Shown here: positions 25,208 to 33,705 of the stretch, piece after piece
Position numbering within the stretch: position 1 is the first letter of the stretch
How the letters are laid out: the number at the start of each line of letters is the position of its first letter
NCBI GenBank assembly: GCA_964371405.1
Contig: CAYJLV010000002.1
Coordinates: 151,213-215,212, forward strand
Source of the DNA: JAMHWF01 sp964371405
GTDB lineage: Bacteria; Pseudomonadota; Gammaproteobacteria; Burkholderiales; Burkholderiaceae_C
Direction of reading: 5' to 3'
Length of the DNA stretch: 64,000 nt
Notes under the pieces: model-generated
What the model was told of the DNA's origin: nothing
Seen by the model: the letters and a program-made list of their open reading frames with translations, nothing else
Database searches by the model: none
Program-made: the position numbers and the translations under genes

Positions 25208-26551
25208 TCAGACGCGGCCCTTGAGCACCGCCTGGTAGGCAGGCTTGAGCAGCCGGTACTTCATCAGCCATGCGAAATAGCTGTCCTGCAGCGGATCGAG
25301 CCCCGGCAGCGACGGCTGCAGCTTGCCGTCGTAGTCGAACTCGATCAACAGCGCCGAGCCCTCGCGCACGATCAGCGGGCACGAGGTGTAGCCGTCGAAC
25401 GCCGCGTCGGGCTTGCGCCCGGCGACGACCTCGGCGAGGTTGTGCGCGACGATGGGCGCGCTCTTCTTGACGGTGGCCGCCGTCTTGCCGCGCGGCGTGC
25501 CGTTGATGTCGCCGATGCCGAACACGTTCGGGAAGCGCCGGTGCTGCAGCGTCGTCTTGTCGACCTCGAGCCAGCCGCCGGCTGCGAACGGCCCTTCCTT
25601 CCAGGCGAGGTCGCTGTTCTTCACGGCGTCGATCGCGCGCATCGGCGGCACGACGTGCAGGAAGTCGTAAGGCAGCTGCTGCTTCTCGCCCTCGGGTGAC
25701 ACGAAGGTGGCGCGGCGCGCGCCGATGTCGACAGCGACGAGCTTTTGCGTGAACTCGACGTCGACGCCCAGCGCGTTCCAGCGCTCGAGCACGTTGTCGT
25801 TGACCGCCTTGACGCCGAACACGTTGCCCAACGCCGAATGGAACACCACCTTGGACTTGTCGAGCGTGCCGGCCTGGCGCAGCCGGTCGCGCAGCATGAA
25901 CGTCATCTTCAGCGGCGCGCCGGCGCACTTGAGCGGCGTCGCCGGCAGCGTCATCAGCGCATTGCCGCCCTTGGCGGCATAGGCCTGCATCGCGGCCCAC
26001 GTCGCCTCGGCGGCCTGCGGGCCGGCATAGACGCTGGCCAGGCCGTCACGGCCGATCGCGGCAACGTCCATGCCATCGATCTGCGCATAGTCGAGGTGCA
26101 GGCCGGTCGCGACGACGAGGAAGTCGTAGCGGATGCGCTGGCCACCCGCGGTGACGACGGTGTTGGCCGCCGGGTCGAAGGCGGCGACGGCGTCCTTGAT
26201 CCATTCGACGCCGGCGGGCTGCAGCTCGGCGTTGCGATCACGCACCTTGTCGACCGGCCAGACGCCGGTCGCGACGAGCGTGTAGCCCGGCTGGTAGTTG
26301 TGCTCCTCCTTGCGGTCGACGATCGTGATCTTCGCGCCGTCGAGCAGGTGGCCCAGGCGGTGCGCGACGGCGATACCACCGAGCCCGCTGCCCGCGATCA
26401 CGATGTGCGCATTGGTCTTCACGGCTGCGGCGCGCGTCGGCTGCGTCGCCGCGGCGGCGACGGGCGCCAGGCCGAGTGCCTGCAGCCAGCGGCGGCGCGC
26501 CGGGTCGCAGGGTTCGTCGCTGCGCGGCGAGGCAGGGTGCGGACCTTGCAT
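25208..26551 (-). CDS. Sulfide:quinone oxidoreductase-like flavoprotein, Tat-exported
   Basis: A 447-residue FAD protein. The N-terminus has a Tat-type signal: RRRWLQALGLAPVAAAA followed by a TRAAA processing region. Then come the dinucleotide fold IVIAGSGLGGIAVAHRL, the redox Cys regions TPLKCAGAPLK (about residue 210) and GYTSCPLIV (about 393) that match the active cysteines of SQOR-type (type II) enzymes, and the FAD-binding FGIGDINGTPRGKTAA. It would oxidise sulfide and pass electrons to quinone at the outer face of the inner membrane. The start has a strong GAGGAGA site. First gene of an operon with the small membrane protein and TlpA-like protein. FCSD-type flavoprotein function is the main alternative; no cytochrome subunit is adjacent. 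Confidence 0.85.
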   Translation of the reverse strand: MQGPHPASPRSDEPCDPARRRWLQALGLAPVAAAATQPTRAAAVKTNAHIVIAGSGLGGIAVAHRLGHLLDGAKITIVDRKEEHNYQPGYTLVATGVWPVDKVRDRNAELQPAGVEWIKDAVAAFDPAANTVVTAGGQRIRYDFLVVATGLHLDYAQIDGMDVAAIGRDGLASVYAGPQAAEATWAAMQAYAAKGGNALMTLPATPLKCAGAPLKMTFMLRDRLRQAGTLDKSKVVFHSALGNVFGVKAVNDNVLERWNALGVDVEFTQKLVAVDIGARRATFVSPEGEKQQLPYDFLHVVPPMRAIDAVKNSDLAWKEGPFAAGGWLEVDKTTLQHRRFPNVFGIGDINGTPRGKTAATVKKSAPIVAHNLAEVVAGRKPDAAFDGYTSCPLIVREGSALLIEFDYDGKLQPSLPGLDPLQDSYFAWLMKYRLLKPAYQAVLKGRV

Positions 26552-26645
26552 GCTCGTCTCCTCGAGGTCACGGCCGGGGGTACCCGTCGTCTGCGGGTCT
26601 GCGGCTGATTGGGAATCCTGCGGCCCGAAGGCCTCCGGAATTCGC

Positions 26646-26662
26646 CTTGGGGCGGCCCGGCG
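26646..26662. repeat. Interspersed GC-rich repeat, copy 2 (core only)
   Basis: CTTGGGGCGGCCCGGCG, identical over 17 bases to the reverse complement of the core at 6967 and to the copy at 46288. The adjoining CCCCTCGGGGG palindrome of the other copies is not present here. It lies between the divergent oxidoreductase and yjcH genes. Confidence 0.55.
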
Positions 26663-26788
26663 TCTCATGCGGATTTGAATCCCGCCGGCCCGGATGCACC
26701 TTGACCTGTCGCAACGTTCCCACAGAATATCAGTGTGAACTGATGGAATGAAGCACCGAGGGCGCGTCTGCGCCCGACGCGGGCCGCA

Positions 26789-26828
26789 GTCAGTTTGACG
26801 TCAGTCCCGCGTCAGCGCACAGTCAGTC
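26789..26828 (+). promoter_or_regulatory. Four TCAG(T/C) direct repeats at exact 11-base spacing, upstream of yjcH-actP
   Basis: TCAGT at 26790, 26801 and 26823 and TCAGC at 26812: four copies at an exact period of 11 bases, each with a G or GT-type flank. One helical turn spacing of direct repeats is the usual form of a winged-helix (OmpR/PhoB-type) response-regulator site. The 352-base gap between the oxidoreductase start (26551) and the yjcH start (26904) also holds ATCAGT-GTGA-ACTGAT (26729-26744) and GGTTCCGG-CC-CCGGAACC (26853-26870). No ORF of note lies here. The regulator is unknown. Confidence 0.45.
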
Positions 26829-26903
26829 GCATCCCGCACGATCGCGCCCTTCGGTTCCGGCCCCGGAACCGCGATTCGCAGAACTGCAGTACGAGGAGAC
26901 GAC

Positions 26904-27212
26904 ATGGACGACGACCTGGTCCGTCGCATCGCCAGCCACCCCGCATACCAGGAGCTCAAGCGCAAGCGCACCGGCTACGGCTGGTGGCTGACGATCGTGA
27001 TGCTCATCGTGTACTACGGCTTCATCCTGCTGGTGGCGTTCAACAAGCCCTTCCTCGCGCAGAAGCTCGGCGCGGGGGTCACGACGATCGGCATGCCGAT
27101 CGGTCTGGGCGTCATCGTGTTCACCATCGTGATCACGGCCGTCTACGTGCGGCGCGCCAACAGCGAGTTCGACCGGCTGTCGGACCAGGTCACCAAGGCG
27201 GTGCTGAAATGA
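26904..27212 (+). CDS. yjcH: DUF485 domain membrane protein, YjcH family
   Basis: A 102-residue inner-membrane protein with the DUF485 pattern: HPAYQELKRKRTGYGW, then two helices (about 32-55 and 62-85). YjcH is encoded with the acetate permease ActP throughout proteobacteria and may help its assembly or activity. The start has a GAGGAGA site at 26894-26900. The stop overlaps the actP start (ATGA at 27209-27212), showing translational coupling. Confidence 0.9.
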   Translation: MDDDLVRRIASHPAYQELKRKRTGYGWWLTIVMLIVYYGFILLVAFNKPFLAQKLGAGVTTIGMPIGLGVIVFTIVITAVYVRRANSEFDRLSDQVTKAVLK

Positions 27213-28930
27213 GCGCGATCGACACGAAACGCGCTCTCGCGCTGCTGGCGCTGGCCGCCGCGGCAGGCGGCGCCTTGGCCGCCGGAGCCGACCTGGGGCA
27301 GGCACAGAAGCAGGCCACCAACTGGACGGCGATCGGCATGTTCGGCGTGTTCGTCGTGTTCACGCTGTTCATCACGAAGTGGGCCGCCGCGCGCACCAAG
27401 AGCGCGGCCGACTTCTACACCGCCGGCGGCGGCATCACGGGCTTTCAGAACGGCCTGGCGATCGCCGGCGACTACATGTCGGCGGCATCGTTCCTCGGCA
27501 TCTCGGCGGCCGTGATGGTCTCGGGCTTCGACGGGCTGATCTACTCGATCGGCTTTCTCGTCGGTTGGCCCGTCGTCACGTTCCTGCTCGCCGAGCGGCT
27601 GCGCAACCTCGGCAAGTTCACCTTCGCCGATGTCGCCGCGTTCCGCTTCTCGCAGACGCCGGTGCGCGTGTTCGCCGCGTCGGGCACGCTGGTCGTCGTG
27701 GCGTTCTACCTGATCGCGCAGATGGTCGGCGCGGGCCAGCTGATCAAGCTGCTGTTCGGGCTCGAGTACTGGATCGCCGTCGTCATCGTCGGCGCGCTGA
27801 TGATGGTCTACGTGCTGTTCGGCGGCATGACGGCCACGACCTGGGTGCAGATCATCAAGGCCATCATGCTGCTGGGCGGCGCGACTTTCATGGCCTTCAT
27901 GGTGATGTGGAACTTCGGCTTCAGTCCGGAGGCCATGTTCGCGAAGGCGGTGGACATCAAGACGGGGCTGGCCGGTGCGGCAGGCAAGGCGCCCGACGTG
28001 GCCGCGAAGGAGGGCTTCTCGATCATGGGGCCGGGCGGCTTCGTGAAGGATCCGGTCTCGGCGATCAGCTTCGGCATGGCGCTGATGTTCGGCACCGCCG
28101 GCCTGCCGCACATTCTGATGCGCTTCTTCACCGTGCCCAACGCCAAGGAGGCGCGCAAGTCGGTGCTGTGGGCGACGACGTGGATCGGCTACTTCTACGT
28201 GCTGACCTTCATCATCGGCTTCGGCGCCATCACCTTCGTGTTGACCGATCCGCAGTTCCTCGACGCCAGGGGCGGCCTGCTCGGCGGCGGCAACATGGCG
28301 GCGATCCACCTCGCCAACGCGGTGGGCGGCAACGTGTTTCTCGGCTTCATCTCGGCGGTCGCGTTCGCGACGATCCTCGCCGTGGTGGCCGGCCTCACGC
28401 TGTCGGGCGCCTCGGCGGTGTCGCACGATCTCTACGCCACCGTGATCAAGGGCGGCAAGGCCGACAGCGCGGCCGAGCTGCGCGTCTCGCGCATCACGAC
28501 CGTCATCCTCGGCATCGTCGCCGTCGTGCTGGGCATCGCCTTCGAGAAGCAGAACATCGCCTTCATGGTGTCGCTGGCGTTCGCGATCGCCGCGTCGGCC
28601 AACTTCCCGGTGCTGCTGATGTCGGTGCTGTGGAAGGGCTGCACGACCAGGGGCGCGGTGATCGGCGGCTTCCTCGGGCTGGTGTCGTCGGTCGGGCTGA
28701 CCGTCGTGTCGCCGGCGGTGTGGGAAGCCACGCTCGGCAACCCGAAGGGCTCGGCGCTGTTCCCGTACACGTCGCCGGCGCTGTTCTCGATGACGATCGG
28801 CTTCGTCGGGATCTGGCTGTTCTCGGTGCTCGACCGCAGCGCGCGCGGCAACCAGGACCGCGCGGGCTTCCTCGCGCAGCAGGTCCGCTCCGAGACGGGC
28901 ATCGGCGCGTCGGGAGCCTCGGGCCACTGA
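27209..28930 (+). CDS. actP: Cation/acetate symporter
   Basis: A 573-residue sodium:solute symporter. An N-terminal signal-like segment (ALALLALAAAAGGALA) precedes the first transport helix, as in E. coli ActP. Family marks are DFYTAGGGITGFQNGLAIAGDYMSAAS cut by helices, LAERLRNLGKFTFADV and FGTAGLPHILMRFFTVP. It imports acetate and other short acids (propionate, glycolate) with Na+ or H+. Coupled to yjcH by a 4-base overlap. A strong hairpin terminator follows at 28953. Together with the methylmalonyl-CoA and TCA genes elsewhere in the window it fits growth on short organic acids. Confidence 0.94.
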   Translation: MSAIDTKRALALLALAAAAGGALAAGADLGQAQKQATNWTAIGMFGVFVVFTLFITKWAAARTKSAADFYTAGGGITGFQNGLAIAGDYMSAASFLGISAAVMVSGFDGLIYSIGFLVGWPVVTFLLAERLRNLGKFTFADVAAFRFSQTPVRVFAASGTLVVVAFYLIAQMVGAGQLIKLLFGLEYWIAVVIVGALMMVYVLFGGMTATTWVQIIKAIMLLGGATFMAFMVMWNFGFSPEAMFAKAVDIKTGLAGAAGKAPDVAAKEGFSIMGPGGFVKDPVSAISFGMALMFGTAGLPHILMRFFTVPNAKEARKSVLWATTWIGYFYVLTFIIGFGAITFVLTDPQFLDARGGLLGGGNMAAIHLANAVGGNVFLGFISAVAFATILAVVAGLTLSGASAVSHDLYATVIKGGKADSAAELRVSRITTVILGIVAVVLGIAFEKQNIAFMVSLAFAIAASANFPVLLMSVLWKGCTTRGAVIGGFLGLVSSVGLTVVSPAVWEATLGNPKGSALFPYTSPALFSMTIGFVGIWLFSVLDRSARGNQDRAGFLAQQVRSETGIGASGASGH

Positions 28931-28952
28931 CGCGGCTCGCGTGACGAAGGGC

Positions 28953-28986
28953 GGGACTGCGGGCACACTGCCCGCAGTCCCGTTTT
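28953..28986 (+). terminator. Rho-independent terminator after actP
   Basis: GGGACTGCGGGC-ACACT-GCCCGCAGTCCC: a perfect 12-bp stem with a 5-base loop (28953-28981), followed by GTTTTC. It lies 22 bases after the actP stop. It also decides the start of the following gene, since an upstream in-frame start would place this hairpin inside the coding region. Confidence 0.85.
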
Positions 28987-29003
28987 CGCTTGGCGGTCTA
29001 TCG

Positions 29004-30434
29004 ATGTCGCAAGCCCCTGCACCGCAGTTCCAGCGCGAGTGGTTGTCGCTCGCGACGGCGCGCGTGCGCGACGCCTACATCCGCAAGGCGCACTACGTCG
29101 ACGGCGGCGAGGACCTCGTCACGCTGTGCCGGCGCCTGGCGCTGCTCGGGCTGACGCACGCGCTGGTGCGCGACGGCGACCGCCTGGGCATCTTCACGAC
29201 GACGGATCTGCGCGACGCGTTGCTGCGCGACGTGCCGCCCGCCGCGCTGACGGTGCGCGACGTGGCGCGTTTCGACCTCGTCGCCGTGCATCCCGAGGCC
29301 GAGCTGTTCGAGGCGCTGCTGCTGATGGTGCGCCACCGCGTGCATCGCCTCGTCGTGCGCGACGGCGACACGGTGCTCGGGCTGCTCGGGCAACTCGACC
29401 TCGTCAGCTTCGTCGCCAACCATTCGCACATCGTCGCGCTGCAGATCGACGAGGCGGCCTCGGTCGCCGACCTGCAGTCGGCCGCGAAGCGCATCGACGC
29501 GATGATCGAGGCGCTGCACGCCAACGGCACGCGCATCGAGCGCATCGCGCAGCTCGTCGGCGAGCTCAACGCGCGGCTGATCGCGCGCCTGTGGGCGCTG
29601 CTCGCGCCGGCGGAGCTGGTCGCCAACAGCTGCCTCGTCGTGATGGGCAGCGAGGGTCGCGGCGAGCAGATCCTCAAGACCGACCAGGACAACGCGCTGC
29701 TGCTGCGCGACGGATTCGAATTCGCGGGCCTCGACGCGATCGCCGCGCAGTTCGCCGCCGCGCTGGCCGCGTTCGGCTACCCGCCGTGCCCGGGCGGCGT
29801 GATGCTGACGAACCCGCAGTGGCGTCAGCCGCTGGCGCGCTTTCGCACCACGATGCGCGACTGGATCCACGGCAGCGACCCGGAAGGGCCGATGCAGCTC
29901 GCCATCTTTCTCGACGCCGCCGCCGTCGCCGGCGACGCGGCGCTGCTGCGCGCGGCGCGCGAGCACCTCGACACGCTGCTCGCCGCCAGCGACGCCTTCC
30001 TGGCGCGCTTCGCCGCGGCCGCCGACCGCTTCGACGAGCCGGCGAGCTGGTGGACGCGCCTCACGTCGCGGCGCGACGAGCAGCCGCTGGACCTGAAGAA
30101 ACTCGGCACCTTCCCGATCGTGCATGGCGTGCGCGCGCTCGCGCTGCGCCAGCGCGTGCATGCCGTCGGCACGGCCGAGCGCATTGCCGCGCTGGCCGCG
30201 CAGGGCGAGCTCGACGCCGCGCTGGCGCGCGATCTGCAGGACGCGCTGCAGCTGCTGATGAGCCTGCGCCTCGCGCAGCAGCTGCGCCAGCGCGCGGCCG
30301 GCGTTGCGCCCGACAATCTGCTGCAGCCGTCGCAGCTCGGCACCATCGAGCGCGACGCGCTGCGCGACGCGCTGGCCATCGTGCGGCGTTTTCGCGCGCT
30401 GCTGCGCCAGCGCCTGCGCCTCGATTCCTTGTAG
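29004..30434 (+). CDS. CBS-domain/DUF294 nucleotidyltransferase-like protein
   Basis: A 476-residue cytoplasmic protein. Residues about 25-145 hold a CBS-domain pair (TTTDLRDALLRDVPP, VRHRVHRLVVRDG); about 150-290 is the DUF294 putative nucleotidyltransferase with GSEGRGEQILKTDQDNALL (about 215-233), the GS-x-GR and DxD metal-binding signature; the rest is the helical DUF294_C. Genes of this type lie beside actP and the exonuclease-fusion gene in many proteobacteria; a regulatory nucleotidyl transfer, like GlnD-family enzymes, is suggested but unproven. ATG 29004 is chosen because a terminator occupies the region of the earlier in-frame start (28941). Confidence 0.82.
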   Translation: MSQAPAPQFQREWLSLATARVRDAYIRKAHYVDGGEDLVTLCRRLALLGLTHALVRDGDRLGIFTTTDLRDALLRDVPPAALTVRDVARFDLVAVHPEAELFEALLLMVRHRVHRLVVRDGDTVLGLLGQLDLVSFVANHSHIVALQIDEAASVADLQSAAKRIDAMIEALHANGTRIERIAQLVGELNARLIARLWALLAPAELVANSCLVVMGSEGRGEQILKTDQDNALLLRDGFEFAGLDAIAAQFAAALAAFGYPPCPGGVMLTNPQWRQPLARFRTTMRDWIHGSDPEGPMQLAIFLDAAAVAGDAALLRAAREHLDTLLAASDAFLARFAAAADRFDEPASWWTRLTSRRDEQPLDLKKLGTFPIVHGVRALALRQRVHAVGTAERIAALAAQGELDAALARDLQDALQLLMSLRLAQQLRQRAAGVAPDNLLQPSQLGTIERDALRDALAIVRRFRALLRQRLRLDSL

Positions 30435-30465
30435 CCGGGCAGGGCGGCGTCCGAGAAAGGCAACC

Positions 30466-30663
30466 ATGTTCGACGACCTGTCCTCGCAACGCCTGCTCGC
30501 GCTGTTCGCACTCGGCTGGTTGGCGCTCAATGCGCCGCTGCTCGCGCTGTGGGACGTCGATCTCGTCGTGCTCGGCGTGCCGGCGCTGCCGTTCGCGCTG
30601 TTCAGCGGCTGGGCCGCGCTGATCGCCGCGGCGGCCTGGATCGCCGAACGGGGAAGGGACTGA
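30466..30663 (+). CDS. Small two-helix membrane protein before the sensor kinase
   Basis: A 65-residue protein with two hydrophobic segments (about 9-29 and 36-60) and a charged end ERGRD. It resembles the short membrane proteins (DUF3311-like) that accompany sodium:solute symporters, but the match is weak. It has a GAGAAAGG ribosome site and ends four bases before the start of the symporter-fused histidine kinase, so it is cotranscribed and may assist that protein's membrane domain. Confidence 0.65.
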   Translation: MFDDLSSQRLLALFALGWLALNAPLLALWDVDLVVLGVPALPFALFSGWAALIAAAAWIAERGRD

Positions 30664-30667
30664 CGCG

Positions 30668-33322
30668 ATGCTGTCGGCCTCGGTCGTCGTCGCCGCATCG
30701 TTCGCCTGGCTGGCGCTGCTGTTCGTCGTCGCGCACGCGGCGGACCGGCGCGCGCAGCAGGGCCGATCGGTGATCGGCAACGCCTGGGTCTATGCGTTGT
30801 CGATGGGCGTCTACTGCACGGCCTGGACCTACTTCGGCAGCATCGGCCGCGCCGCCACGTCGGGGCTGTGGTTCCTGCCGATCTACCTCGGGCCGACGCT
30901 GGCGATGCTGCTGGCCTGGACCGTGCTGCGCAAGATGGTGCGCATCGCGCGCCGCGACCGCATCACGACGATCGCCGACTTCATCGCCAGCCGCCACGGC
31001 CAGAGCCGCGCGCTGGCGGCGCTGGTCACGCTGATCGCCGTCGTCGGCATCCTGCCCTACGTCGCGCTGCAGTTGAAGGCGATCGCCAGCGGCTGGGCCG
31101 TGCTGACGACGCCGCCCGGCGCGGCGCCGGAGCATCCGGCCGCCTGGTGGCGCGACAGCACGCTCTACGTCGCGCTCGCGCTCGGCGTCTTCACGGTCGC
31201 CTTCGGGACGCGCCGGCTCGACGCCAGCGAGCGCCACGAGGGCATGGTCGCGGCGATCGCCGTCGAGTCTGTCGTCAAGCTGATCGCCTTCGTCGCCGTC
31301 GGCATCTTCGTGACCTGGGGCCTGCACGACGGCGTCGGCGACATCTTCGCGCGCGCTGCGGCGAGCGCCGAGTTGCGCCCGCTGCTCGGCCTGGGCGAGA
31401 GCTTCGACGGCGGCGCCTGGTTCGGGCTGACGCTGCTGGCGATGCTGTCGGTGATCCTGCTGCCGCGCCAGTTCCAGATGATCGTGATCGAGAACGTCGA
31501 CGAGCGCCACCTGCGGCGCGCGTCGTGGGCGTTTCCGGCCTACCTGCTGGCGATCAACTTGTTCGTGCTGCCGATCGCGTTCGGCGGGCTGCTGTACTTC
31601 GGCAGCGGCGGGGCCGACCCCGAGACCTTCGTGCTGACGCTGCCGCTGGCGGCCGGCCAGCCGGTGCTCGCGCTGCTCGCTTTCGTCGGCGGGCTGTCGG
31701 CGGCCACCGGCATGATCATCGTCGAGACGATCGCCGTCTCGACGATGGTCAGCAACGACCTCGTGCTGCCGCTGCTGCTGCGCGCCGGCCGGCAGCGCGA
31801 TCGCGAGCTGACCGGCGTGTTGCTGGGGATCCGCCGCGCCGTCATCGTCGCGCTGCTGCTGCTGGGGTATCTGTACTTCCACATCGCCGGCGAGGCCTAT
31901 GCGCTGGTCAGCATCGGGCTGATCAGCTTCGCCGCGGTCGCCCAGTTCGCGCCGGCGCTGTTCGGCGGCATCTACTGGAAGGGCGGCACGCGCGCCGGCG
32001 CGCTGACCGGGCTGGTGGCGGGCTTCGCGCTGTGGGCGTGGACCTTGATGCTGCCGTCGATCGCCAAGTCGGGCTGGTTGCCGATCGGTTTCGTCGAGCA
32101 CGGGCCCTGGGGCATCGCTGCGCTGCGCCCCGAGCGGCTGTTCGGCCTCGGCGGCCTCGACGCGCTGACGCACGCGTTGTTCTGGAGCCTGTTCGCCAAT
32201 GCCGGCCTCTACGTCGCGGTGTCGTTGTGGCGCCGGCCGTCGGCGCGCGAGACGGGGCAGGCGCTGCGCTTCGTCGACGCGATGCGCAGCGACGACGGCG
32301 CGCCGGTGCTGTGGCGCGGACGCGCGAGGCTCGCCGACCTGCGCCGGCTCGCCGCGCGCATCCTCGGCGCGGCACCGGCCGAACAGCTGTTCGCCGACGC
32401 GGCGCGCGAGCGCGGCATCGTCGACGCGGCGCGGCTGCCGGCCGACGGGCGGCTGGTGCAGCAAGTCGAGCGCGAGCTCTCCGGCGCGGTGGGCAGCGCT
32501 TCGGCGCGTGTGCTGGTCGCCGCCGCCGTCGACGAGGAGCAGCTGGGCGCCGACGAGGTGCTGCGCATCGTCGGCGAGGCGGAGCAGCTGCGCGCCGCGA
32601 ACGAGCAGTTGCGCGACCTCGACCGGCAGAAGGACGACTTCGTCTCGTCGGTGTCGCACGAGCTGCGCACCCCGCTCACGTCGATCCGCGCCCTGACGGA
32701 GCTGATGCGCGACGACCCCGACATGGATCCGGCACAGCGCGAGCACTTTCTCGGCCTGGTCGTCGGCGAGAGCGAGCGGCTGACGCGGCTCGTCAACCAG
32801 GTGCTCGACCTGGCCAAGATGGAGTCGGGCAATGCCGAATGGCGCCACACCGAGGTCGACCTGCGCGGGCTCGTCGGTCAGGCCGTGCAGACGACGGCCG
32901 AGCTGTTCCGCGGGCGCGGCGCCGTCGTCGACCTGCGCCTGCCGCCTGCGCTGCCGATGCTGCACGGCGACGCCGACCGGCTGACGCAGGTGCTGCTCAA
33001 CCTGCTGACGAATGCCGCCAAGTTCGTGCCCCAGGGCCGCGGGCGCGTCGTCGTCGAGCTGCGCGCCGGCGCACGCGGCGCCGTCGTCACCGTCGCCGAC
33101 AACGGGCCCGGCGTGCCGCCGGAGCAGCGGCAGCTCGTGTTCGAGAAGTTCCGCCAGGGCGGCGATGCGCTGAACCGGCCGCAGGGCACGGGGCTGGGCC
33201 TGCCGATCAGCCGGCGCATCGTCGAGCACCACGGCGGCACGATGTGGCTCGAATCTGCGCCCGGTCAAGGCGCGACCTTCGGTTTCGAGTTGCCATGGCA
33301 TATGGAGGAGGCCACGACATGA
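30668..33322 (+). CDS. Sensor histidine kinase with sodium:solute symporter domain (CbrA/CrbS-like)
   Basis: An 884-residue protein. The first about 510 residues form a 12-13-helix SSS transporter-like domain (VYALSMGVYCTAWTYFGSIG, LLPRQFQMIVIENVDERHL). A linker (about 520-640) with a coiled segment leads to the HisKA domain, phospho-acceptor His in SVSHELRTPLTSIRA (about 663), and a HATPase with NLLTNAAKF (about 778) and VADNGPGVPPEQ. Kinases of this class sense or follow transport of a small molecule; CrbS controls acetate use in Vibrio and CbrA histidine/carbon use in Pseudomonas. Position after actP argues for the acetate type. The stop overlaps the regulator start (33319-33322). Confidence 0.88.
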   Translation: MLSASVVVAASFAWLALLFVVAHAADRRAQQGRSVIGNAWVYALSMGVYCTAWTYFGSIGRAATSGLWFLPIYLGPTLAMLLAWTVLRKMVRIARRDRITTIADFIASRHGQSRALAALVTLIAVVGILPYVALQLKAIASGWAVLTTPPGAAPEHPAAWWRDSTLYVALALGVFTVAFGTRRLDASERHEGMVAAIAVESVVKLIAFVAVGIFVTWGLHDGVGDIFARAAASAELRPLLGLGESFDGGAWFGLTLLAMLSVILLPRQFQMIVIENVDERHLRRASWAFPAYLLAINLFVLPIAFGGLLYFGSGGADPETFVLTLPLAAGQPVLALLAFVGGLSAATGMIIVETIAVSTMVSNDLVLPLLLRAGRQRDRELTGVLLGIRRAVIVALLLLGYLYFHIAGEAYALVSIGLISFAAVAQFAPALFGGIYWKGGTRAGALTGLVAGFALWAWTLMLPSIAKSGWLPIGFVEHGPWGIAALRPERLFGLGGLDALTHALFWSLFANAGLYVAVSLWRRPSARETGQALRFVDAMRSDDGAPVLWRGRARLADLRRLAARILGAAPAEQLFADAARERGIVDAARLPADGRLVQQVERELSGAVGSASARVLVAAAVDEEQLGADEVLRIVGEAEQLRAANEQLRDLDRQKDDFVSSVSHELRTPLTSIRALTELMRDDPDMDPAQREHFLGLVVGESERLTRLVNQVLDLAKMESGNAEWRHTEVDLRGLVGQAVQTTAELFRGRGAVVDLRLPPALPMLHGDADRLTQVLLNLLTNAAKFVPQGRGRVVVELRAGARGAVVTVADNGPGVPPEQRQLVFEKFRQGGDALNRPQGTGLGLPISRRIVEHHGGTMWLESAPGQGATFGFELPWHMEEATT

Positions 33323-33705
33323 CGCAGGGCAAGAAAGTACTGATCGCCGACGACGAAGCCAACATCGTCGTCTCGCTCGAGTACCTGATGCAGCGCGAAG
33401 GCCACGCCGTGCTCGTGGCGCGCGACGGCCCCGAGGCGCTGAAGATGATCGCGCGTGAGCGACCCGACCTGGTGCTGCTCGACGTGATGATGCCGGGCAT
33501 GAGCGGCTTCGAAGTCTGCCAGGCGGTGCGCGCCGACGCGGCGCTCGCCGGCACCAGGATCGTGATGCTGACGGCCAAGGGCCGCGACACCGATGTCGCC
33601 AAGGGCACTGCGCTGGGTGCCGACGCCTACGTGACCAAGCCGTTCTCGACGCGCGAGCTGGCCGACACGGTGCGCCTGCTGCTCGAAGGCGGCGCGGCGC
33701 GATGA
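33319..33705 (+). CDS. CheY-like single-domain response regulator
   Basis: A 128-residue receiver domain with no output domain. Acidic pocket DDEAN near residue 11, phospho-acceptor Asp in LLDVMMPGMSGFEV (about 55), and the conserved Lys in YVTKPFS (about 106). Overlaps the kinase gene by four bases and the next gene by four (33702-33705), so kinase, receiver and exonuclease-fusion protein are made together. CrbR and CbrB, partners of similar kinases, carry DNA-binding output domains; this one does not, so it must act through a protein partner, possibly the neighbour at 33702 (inferred). Confidence 0.88.
   Translation: MTQGKKVLIADDEANIVVSLEYLMQREGHAVLVARDGPEALKMIARERPDLVLLDVMMPGMSGFEVCQAVRADAALAGTRIVMLTAKGRDTDVAKGTALGADAYVTKPFSTRELADTVRLLLEGGAAR

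Noticed and set aside
26660..26690. A tRNA T-arm-like sequence (GCGGATTTGAATCCCGC)
   Set aside because: No acceptor, D-arm or anticodon arm can be placed around it, on either strand; the loop register is also wrong.
28941..29003. Longer N-terminus for the CBS/DUF294 protein
   Set aside because: A perfect terminator hairpin lies in this stretch and the extra residues have no family similarity.
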